Below are positions 3,477-9,757 of a stretch of DNA of 9,757 bases, piece by piece. A program made the translations under genes and the position numbers. Source of the stretch: Immundisolibacteraceae bacterium (lineage in GTDB: Bacteria > Pseudomonadota > Gammaproteobacteria > Immundisolibacterales > Immundisolibacteraceae); contig JAESTY010000100.1 of assembly GCA_016763355.1 (NCBI GenBank), positions 1 through 9,757 of the forward strand, written 5' to 3'. Within the stretch, counting starts at the first letter, position 1. Each line of letters starts with the position of its first letter. The notes below the pieces were generated by a model. It was given only the letters and a program-made list of their open reading frames with translations. It was not told the origin of the DNA and ran no database searches.

Positions 3477-6400
3477 GATAAAACCTTTGCGAATCCTACA
3501 GGGTTTTGGTAAATCACTGTGCCGTATATGATTACATTTCCGTTATCATCTGTTTTGGTTTTGATATTGTCTGTGATATCAAATTTTTGATCATCTCCCC
3601 AATCCACATCAAACTTCATTTCTTTAAAAACAATAACGTTGTAAAGCAATCCATTCTTATTAGCTTGATAGAGGAAAACTTTAATTGCTGGTTGATCTAT
3701 TAATCCATCTAAATCAGTAGGCAAAGATTCAACTATAAAATTATTCGTATCTGTATATAGCTTGGAAGTCGAGAAATCGATGAATACTGAATCAAACATG
3801 AAATTTCTTGTTTGTTTTCCACCATTTCTGGAATTAATTTTATTTAAAAAATTTGATGTAAACAGTGCGCCAGCAGAAACACCATGAAAGTTTGATTGAA
3901 AGCTATGCGATACAGTGAAACTTTCTAGTATTTCTGTAACACTAGGGATAAAACCTTGTGCATACCCTTCATGAAAAACTTCAATTACACAACCATTTAA
4001 CATATCTGTAGCATTTGCATAGCCTAAACCTGCATACGAGGCATCAATATTTATATTCAACATATTATTGGTATTATCATTGTTAAATTCATTTGAATTA
4101 GCTGGACTTCCAACCGAGTACAAGACACTATCAACATACACTTTAGAGCCATATAAATTTGAAGATTTGTTAGACATGCGAATAGATATATAAGGACTTG
4201 AGTAGTTATCTACTGGTAAATTACTAGAGCCATCATTTACATCGATTACATTCGCAATACCCACACCACCAGAAGTATAATTTGCTGGATCTCCGATAAT
4301 TTCACATCGTTGGATTGTGTTGTTGTGGAATCTATCAGTTTTTACGCTTGCTACTACTGAATATGTATTTGTTAACGTAAAGTTTGCTGTGATATTTCCG
4401 TATCTAGGATGTAAGTGTATATATGAGTTTGGTGTTGCTGATATAGATAGGTAGTTTATTTCTCTGTATACCCCAGTATCATCTTTAATAAAAGCGATGT
4501 TATTTTTATCAATTGAAACGCCATCACCAAGACTAACAATGTCTGAGCCTAAAATATTTTCACCACTAAACGTTAAACTTGTAGCTGTAGATCCTACCCA
4601 AGTTAAAGTCGTTTTTACATCTAAAGTAGCACTAACAGGATTAACATACTTCAGTTCAAATTCAGCTTCATAGCCACGTTTATCTGCTTTGTTATGCTCT
4701 GCAAGTTCAACTTCAACATTTTTATTGTAATTTGTAGGAAGTCTCAAATCACGAACATCACTTTGATTAATTTCGTCATAATAAAATCCATCAGGACGAC
4801 CCGATTTACCACTGGCTATATATCCACTTGCTGCTAGTATTTTATTGGTATCAAAACAATCTGCTGTACTTGTAACTGATACTGTTGTTTCATTCCAGTT
4901 TTTATCATCACTGAACTTTTTAGAGCCTCCATCATTGTGTTTTCTATGGTATGCACCTTGATTTATATTTCTAGATACCATAGCAATTGGCATGAAGAAG
5001 CAGTTTCCTTTGCTTCCTACTGTGGCATCAATAGCGCCGTTTACGCCACTTTGATTTAACGCTTGATAACATCCTAGTACATTAAATCCATCTATAGCAA
5101 AAGCTCCTGTTTCATCAGCATTATAATTTGAAATATCATTAGATATTGAAGTTCTCATTCCTTTTGCTTTTGGGTATAGACCTGTAGAGTATTTTAGTGT
5201 TCCAGTATTATTTTGTATGAACTTTTCCCATTCAGCCCCATTAGAAGTATGACCTTTGATAACTCTAACTCTATTTTTACCTTGTGTTAAATTACCTAGT
5301 TCATTAAAAAATAAACAGTTTTCTGGATCGCTCAACATAGCCATTTTTTGTAGAACCGTTGCGGTACTAAATTTCACTACACGACCTATCAGCTCACCAG
5401 CTGCTTGCCATGTACCAAATCTTGAATAAGTATCTGCTCCTGAGAAGCTTGCGACTACTGTAGATATACCATTTAAAGATGTTGCTAGTGATTGTGTACA
5501 GCCTTTTGAATGTACATGGTCTGTTTCTTCTTCCCAATATTCGAGACCTATTAAATCTTGTCTTGCCTTTTCGTCTGTTGGAGCATCAGGTAGCGTTATA
5601 GCATTACCCTGAGTTACAAGACTTTCATTGATGTGGAGTAGGGAAATAGAAGCACCGTTCATATTGCACTTAGGGTAATTAGTTTGATTTTGTGCTCCTA
5701 AACCTGCTAGAAATATTTTATTAGAAAATGATGAAGTGACTCCTGAATGGTTTATCAAACTTAAACCTACATTGATATCGTCAAAGGATGCTGGGTATAA
5801 TGTTTTCAATCCGAAACTATCAAAGCCAGATCCATCACGATTTCTTTTATTTTCTTGCTGTCTTGCCCTAAACTCTGCTTCAGTCATTCCAGCTGATAAA
5901 ACATCGACCAATTCTTTTGTATAATAATTAGATACCAAGCCACCACTAGATAAAATATACCAAGAACTACCATCCCAATAATAAAGGCCATCTAAATTTG
6001 CACCATCTTGTTGAGTGAGTAAGAATGATTCATTTAATGCAATTCCTGTTGATGGTAAATAATGACCAGAGTTTACATTAATCCTACGATTTACAAGCGT
6101 ACAAGCTGATAAATTAACTGTTGTACCTGTTGGTATAGATAGCGTATACAATTCAAGTGAATTACTTGGTAATGATGGAGCTAGACCGCTACCAGCTACA
6201 CCAACTTTTATTAATAATCCACCTTCTCTAGATAAATAGGCTAAATCAATTCTTGTAGATCCAGAAGTATTCGCTGATATAAAAACTGTACTATCTGAAA
6301 CCTCAAGATATTTACCTTCTACAATAGCAATACTTTTACTATCTGAACCTTTGGATAGAGAAATACTTAAATCACTTCCAGATTTGCTTATTTCGCATCC

Positions 6401-6553
6401 TGTATGTACAAAAGATCTCTTGATAATCTTAAAGTAATTCTCATTATCTATGCCTTGAATATCTGCTTGATTTTTAGAAACATTTCCAGCGTTAATTGAT
6501 ACCCTAGTATCAATATCATCTACTTGAATTTGTTCTTGATTTGTTAATGCCAT
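3473..6553 (-). CDS. Phage tail fibre / receptor-binding-type protein (1026 aa)
   Basis: The size, Ser/Thr/Asn/Gly-rich composition and place directly after the J-like gene fit a distal tail or side-fibre protein. Residues 1-40 are helical and could dock to the tail tip or trimerise. About 45-190 is a beta-rich domain. Near 180-200 is a DGLYYWDGSSWYIL segment of the kind seen in tail fibres. At 223-248 lies MTEAEFRARQQENKRNRDGSGFDSFG in two parts, a motif (MTEAEF..., N-R-x-GSGF) I associate with phage tail proteins. From about 530 to 607 come NQGAYHRKHNDGG, TADCFDTNKI and GRPDGFYYDEINQSDVRDLR, a conserved block I also associate with tail proteins. The C-terminal third is Asn/Ser-rich beta structure, likely host-binding. 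The Shine-Dalgarno overlaps the stop of the J-like gene (TAAGGA); the gap is 9 bases. Host receptor is unknown. Confidence 0.8.
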   Translation of the reverse strand: MALTNQEQIQVDDIDTRVSINAGNVSKNQADIQGIDNENYFKIIKRSFVHTGCEISKSGSDLSISLSKGSDSKSIAIVEGKYLEVSDSTVFISANTSGSTRIDLAYLSREGGLLIKVGVAGSGLAPSLPSNSLELYTLSIPTGTTVNLSACTLVNRRINVNSGHYLPSTGIALNESFLLTQQDGANLDGLYYWDGSSWYILSSGGLVSNYYTKELVDVLSAGMTEAEFRARQQENKRNRDGSGFDSFGLKTLYPASFDDINVGLSLINHSGVTSSFSNKIFLAGLGAQNQTNYPKCNMNGASISLLHINESLVTQGNAITLPDAPTDEKARQDLIGLEYWEEETDHVHSKGCTQSLATSLNGISTVVASFSGADTYSRFGTWQAAGELIGRVVKFSTATVLQKMAMLSDPENCLFFNELGNLTQGKNRVRVIKGHTSNGAEWEKFIQNNTGTLKYSTGLYPKAKGMRTSISNDISNYNADETGAFAIDGFNVLGCYQALNQSGVNGAIDATVGSKGNCFFMPIAMVSRNINQGAYHRKHNDGGSKKFSDDKNWNETTVSVTSTADCFDTNKILAASGYIASGKSGRPDGFYYDEINQSDVRDLRLPTNYNKNVEVELAEHNKADKRGYEAEFELKYVNPVSATLDVKTTLTWVGSTATSLTFSGENILGSDIVSLGDGVSIDKNNIAFIKDDTGVYREINYLSISATPNSYIHLHPRYGNITANFTLTNTYSVVASVKTDRFHNNTIQRCEIIGDPANYTSGGVGIANVIDVNDGSSNLPVDNYSSPYISIRMSNKSSNLYGSKVYVDSVLYSVGSPANSNEFNNDNTNNMLNINIDASYAGLGYANATDMLNGCVIEVFHEGYAQGFIPSVTEILESFTVSHSFQSNFHGVSAGALFTSNFLNKINSRNGGKQTRNFMFDSVFIDFSTSKLYTDTNNFIVESLPTDLDGLIDQPAIKVFLYQANKNGLLYNVIVFKEMKFDVDWGDDQKFDITDNIKTKTDDNGNVIIYGTVIYQNPVGFAKVLS

Positions 6554-6562
6554 TTTCTTTCC

Positions 6563-9500
6563 TTAAATATTTGTTGTATCTGCTAGATATTCAAATTGAA
6601 TATTGCATGCTGAAGCTTTCCAGTGATAAGCGTAATTTGGAGTAACGTCTACGGATTCAACGGTTACATAAGAATGTACCCATATTGTACGACCTGCTTG
6701 AAATGAGTTTTTAATTTCAGCATCAGGAGCAACTTCAATAATCTCGTCAACAATCCAAACCGTAGATGATAAATTTTTGACACTACTAGTTATTGTTTGG
6801 GTGATATAATTTCCATCTGCTTTTTTAGTTTTTAATATTACTGTCAATTTAGCCGTTTTAGTTTTTTGACCAGCAGAGTTTAAAGTTTCAAAATAAAATG
6901 ACGTAATGATTTTTTTAAAGTCATTAACAGCTGCAACATTTTTACAAGTAATAATAGCTGTTTCATATGTTCTATTTGTATCTACTTCCCCACTAATTGA
7001 CATTACAGCTGTACTAGAGCTAGCATTCCAGCCTATACCAGTATTGAAATGAGTTGCGCCCATAGATACTTCAGAATAGTTTAAAGCTCTTGTAACGGCT
7101 GACACATTATTAAATTGTGCATTACTATCTCCATCTATTCGCCAACCAGAAACCCCATCAACAAAGTTTTCAGACCCTATTGTATTGTTGGTTCCGTCTA
7201 TAATAATTCTAGAGCCAAAAGCACCAACCTTTACAACACCAGAAAATAGGCCAGCACTACCAGCAAAAACAGGACTATAAATAGCATTGCCACTAATAAA
7301 AGTACCAGTTAATCCTCCATTGTTATCTACAATTTTTTGAAGGGCAACTTCTGCTGCTGCAATGGCTGCAAGCTCTGCTGCATCTGATTTTGTAGTAGCA
7401 TCACTATTTGCCGTTGTAATAGCTGTACTTTGCGCATTATTTGCTTTGCTTGTTGCATCACTTGAAGCTGCACTAATAGCATTAGATTGTGCTGTATTTG
7501 ATTTACTTGTTGCATCTGTAGAAGCTGTTGCAATTGCATTTGATTCAGCAGTATTTGCTTTTGTAGTAGCATCACTATTTGCTGTTGTAATAGCTGTACT
7601 TTGCGCATTATTTGCTTTGCTTGTTGCATCACTTGAAGCTGCACTGATAGCATTAGATTGTGCCGTAGTAGCTTTTGTCTGTGCTCCTGTTGGTGTTTCA
7701 GCTCCAATACTGGCTGTAGTAACATTAGAGTTTTTAGCAGCTTCTGGAGCATTAGCAATATTTAAAATATTTGCAGTAAATTTACTAGCATCATTTGTTG
7801 CATTGTTTGCTGGTTTATCAGATCCCCCAATTTGTGACCAATCATTATAATTTACAGCTGTACCGCTTGAAACTACTTCTATTTTCCCATTGGTGATAGC
7901 TGTATAATCTTGACCAGCTTTTTTAAACAATTGCACTTTCACAAGTTGAGAATTAAAAACAGTTTCAAGAGCTGAAAACCCGATAGTATCCCCACTAGAA
8001 ATAGTTACTTTTTTAGTAATATTTTTATGATTTCCATCTAATATTTTTATAAAATCACCAATAGACAAACCATGAGATTCAACCACCAAAGTTTTATGTG
8101 TTGATGAAGTACTAATTTTTGTATTGATAGCATTATCGCTAAATACTATAATTCCTTGATCAGCACTCATGATAATATTGTGATAACCGTTCACCTCTAA
8201 ACGATCAGTGAAGATTTGTTCCGCTTTTAATTGGTCTGTACCAATGGATTTTGAAACTAGTTTATTTCCATAAATAGAATTCGTTGCAATCATTCCACCA
8301 TCAATTGAGGTAGTATCCACATTGCTAGATGCATAAAACCCTAAAGCAGCCGAACCACTAGACACTGTAAGGCTAATTTCACCACTATCTTTATCTATGG
8401 ATACGCTTGAATAAGCAAAACTAGAATCATCTTGAAATAGCTCTCCGTTTGATTCCAAGTTCTTAACAGATCCAACAGAAACAATTGCAGTACCACCACT
8501 AACTTTTGTAACTTCTCCATAAACAACCTTTTGAGAATTTATAAACTTTGCAAAGCCATCAAAAACAAGATGTTTTCCAGATATCTTTGCGCCTTGTTCA
8601 TTTAAAGAAATTTCACTAACTATTTTACCTTTTTGAACTCGCAAAGAAATTTCATGATCTTGCTTTAAAATTGTTGCGCCTTGCTCATCTACTTTTTTAT
8701 TTAAAAAATCCAGTGTTTTTAATACTTGGCCTATTTGAGCAGTTACGACATTTAAAGAATTTCTTGTTTTTCTTTGGATTGGTTCATCATCTCTATGTAA
8801 AATATAAGCATGAGAATTGCTACCCTCATTTATCATCATCTGGCTTACTGAATCAAGATTAACTCCAGCAATTGAAAATGAAATATCTTCATCATTTGAA
8901 CCGACTGTAAATCGTTGAAAAAGGTTTGTACTATCCAACTCATAATTTGCTGAATTTGCAGTAAATGAAAGCGTTGGATTTCCAGCCAAAATAGACCATG
9001 AAATTGAGTAGGTTTTTGTTTTTTCTAGGGTTAATGTTTGGCTGTAAGTCGCATTACCACTAAAATCTATTTGAGCCAACAAAGAAAGACCAGGTACTTG
9101 CCAATTTTCCAATCTAAAAAGCTGAATATCTCGTAAATCTGACATAGAAGAAACAGACAAAGAAAGCTGATCTAAGTACGTGAATTCTATTGAAGTTTCA
9201 CTAGACATTGATTGTGATTCATCGGCTTTAATATCTGTGAGAATATCAAAAGCTGAAATCTTAAAAAATTTGTTTATACTTTCTTTTCCATCCCATTCTG
9301 AAGAATCAAAAGGAATAACAAAATTAAAGGAAGATGAAAAAGCATCGATTTCATTTACCTTTGAAAAAGTTCCTCCAGAAGTTTCTGATTTGTATAATCT
9401 AAAGCCTAAAGTATCATCTGTGATACTTGAGCGATCAATATCAAAAAAGACCTTATTATTATCTATTTTATAAGTAAAAGTTGGTGCTTGTGGTTTGGTA

Positions 9501-9757
9501 TTACTTAATGCTTTTGAGGTTATATTATTTGATGATAATTCTTGAGTGTTAAAATGTTTTCCATATATTGTTATACCCCTCAATGACTTAATTTCGCCTA
9601 CTGTTTTTCCATCTAAACTAAAAGATTGATTAACACCTCTATAAAGTAAATTATTATCATTAATACCAAAGTTATTGTCTAATCTAATTTCTGTATATTT
9701 GAAATAAGTTTTTGTGTCTTGACTCCAAGAAATATCAAAGTTCTTGGAAAAAATACA
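6563..9757 (-). CDS. Lambda J-like tail-tip host-specificity protein, N-terminus outside the window
   Basis: The frame stays open through the right edge, so at least 1064 C-terminal residues are present. The TTG at 9583 is an internal Leu codon: 58 in-frame residues precede it. In order (numbered from the edge): a stretch resembling the end of the J central domain (about 1-75), a fibronectin III-like domain (about 87-190), a jelly-roll-like domain (about 195-300), helical/trimeric segments with DEQGATILKQDHEISL (about 355-405), IDGGMIATNSIYGNKL (about 485), five 19-residue repeats (699-793), and GWRIDGDSNAQFNNV (about 870). That last motif is typical of J-type tail proteins. The product forms the tail-tip baseplate of long-tailed phages and usually sets host range. 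It heads the visible operon, 9 bases before the fibre gene. Confidence 0.8.
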   Translation of the reverse strand, partial: CIFSKNFDISWSQDTKTYFKYTEIRLDNNFGINDNNLLYRGVNQSFSLDGKTVGEIKSLRGITIYGKHFNTQELSSNNITSKALSNTKPQAPTFTYKIDNNKVFFDIDRSSITDDTLGFRLYKSETSGGTFSKVNEIDAFSSSFNFVIPFDSSEWDGKESINKFFKISAFDILTDIKADESQSMSSETSIEFTYLDQLSLSVSSMSDLRDIQLFRLENWQVPGLSLLAQIDFSGNATYSQTLTLEKTKTYSISWSILAGNPTLSFTANSANYELDSTNLFQRFTVGSNDEDISFSIAGVNLDSVSQMMINEGSNSHAYILHRDDEPIQRKTRNSLNVVTAQIGQVLKTLDFLNKKVDEQGATILKQDHEISLRVQKGKIVSEISLNEQGAKISGKHLVFDGFAKFINSQKVVYGEVTKVSGGTAIVSVGSVKNLESNGELFQDDSSFAYSSVSIDKDSGEISLTVSSGSAALGFYASSNVDTTSIDGGMIATNSIYGNKLVSKSIGTDQLKAEQIFTDRLEVNGYHNIIMSADQGIIVFSDNAINTKISTSSTHKTLVVESHGLSIGDFIKILDGNHKNITKKVTISSGDTIGFSALETVFNSQLVKVQLFKKAGQDYTAITNGKIEVVSSGTAVNYNDWSQIGGSDKPANNATNDASKFTANILNIANAPEAAKNSNVTTASIGAETPTGAQTKATTAQSNAISAASSDATSKANNAQSTAITTANSDATTKANTAESNAIATASTDATSKSNTAQSNAISAASSDATSKANNAQSTAITTANSDATTKSDAAELAAIAAAEVALQKIVDNNGGLTGTFISGNAIYSPVFAGSAGLFSGVVKVGAFGSRIIIDGTNNTIGSENFVDGVSGWRIDGDSNAQFNNVSAVTRALNYSEVSMGATHFNTGIGWNASSSTAVMSISGEVDTNRTYETAIITCKNVAAVNDFKKIITSFYFETLNSAGQKTKTAKLTVILKTKKADGNYITQTITSSVKNLSSTVWIVDEIIEVAPDAEIKNSFQAGRTIWVHSYVTVESVDVTPNYAYHWKASACNIQFEYLADTTNI
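7379..7663 (-). repeat. Five tandem 57-base repeats in the J-like gene
   Basis: Five 19-residue units of the type AQSNAISAASSDATSKANN, followed by a degenerate sixth (AELAAIAAAEV). Units 1 and 4 are identical in protein and units 2 and 5 nearly so, giving a 171-base higher-order period. The DNA copies 7388-7496 and 7559-7667 differ at only about three bases, which points to a recent duplication or gene conversion. The Ala-rich pattern with a regular AxxxA spacing suggests an extended helical, coiled-coil stalk. Confidence 0.75.

Noticed and set aside
7327..7850. Long frames of 143 and 162 residues overlapping the repeat array of the J-like gene on both strands
   Set aside because: They are alternate-frame readings of the Ala/Ser/Thr repeats (giving Leu/Gln-rich or Ala/Val/Leu-rich repeats), have no ribosome binding site and lie wholly inside the tail-tip gene.
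8671..9473. Plus-strand frames at 8671-8862 and 9180-9473, and similar ones at 3091-3300, 3506-3703 and 5736-5924
   Set aside because: All are antisense to well-supported tail genes, lack Shine-Dalgarno sequences and show no family features.
9583..9583. TTG at 9583 as the start of the J-like protein
   Set aside because: The frame continues without a stop to 9757 and the upstream residues read as normal tail protein, so the gene is cut by the window edge and does not begin here.
1..9757. Insertion sequence, integrase, CRISPR array, tRNA or rRNA gene
   Set aside because: I saw no transposase or recombinase coding frame, no spaced direct repeats of CRISPR type, and no cloverleaf or rRNA-like sequence.

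Overview
The window is AT-rich (roughly one third G+C by eye) and falls into two unlike parts. Positions 3076-9757 are the distal end of a phage tail operon on the minus strand. Positions 1-2979 are accessory DNA made of small, mostly unrecognised genes. The sequence contains neither a housekeeping gene nor an RNA gene that fixes the species. I find four 28-base sites built like XerC/XerD (dif-type) recombination sites. Their XerD arms are close to the canonical TTATGTTAAAT, which argues for a gammaproteobacterial-type Xer host, and p-dif modules of Acinetobacter-type plasmids are the closest known parallel. Whether the replicon is a prophage, a phage-plasmid or a plasmid cannot be told from this window.

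Left part, in order: a dif-like site (8-35); a coupled pair of small genes, the second with a four-cysteine zinc ribbon (50-244, 241-555); a convergent 48-residue gene with its own promoter on the minus strand (558-704); a strong bidirectional terminator (794-831). Then comes a compact regulatory locus (856-1053): a sigma70-like promoter whose spacer carries an 18-base perfect palindrome, a 19-residue cationic-hydrophobic peptide behind a perfect Shine-Dalgarno, a GC-rich hairpin, a 3' segment complementary to the 5' end including the Shine-Dalgarno and start codon, and an opposing promoter placed to make an antisense RNA. A 50-residue Arc-like ribbon-helix-helix protein (1063-1215) and a membrane-anchored 187-residue protein (1279-1842) follow. 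I read this as a candidate type I toxin-antitoxin locus coupled to an Arc-like repressor.

Two dif-like sites then stand 7 bases apart with XerC arms facing each other (1842-1869 and 1877-1904). A module with an unrecognised 248-residue gene (2046-2792, minus) lies between the second of them and an oppositely oriented fourth site (2952-2979).

Right part: a bidirectional terminator (2981-3018) directly abuts the fourth site and ends the tail operon. Transcription runs right to left: a lambda J-like tail-tip protein whose 5' end lies outside the window, a 1026-residue tail fibre-like protein, and two small overlapping frames that may be one frameshifted gene. The tail genes would build the host-recognition end of a long-tailed phage. 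The accessory genes look like cargo placed next to them by Xer recombination; that last step is inference.
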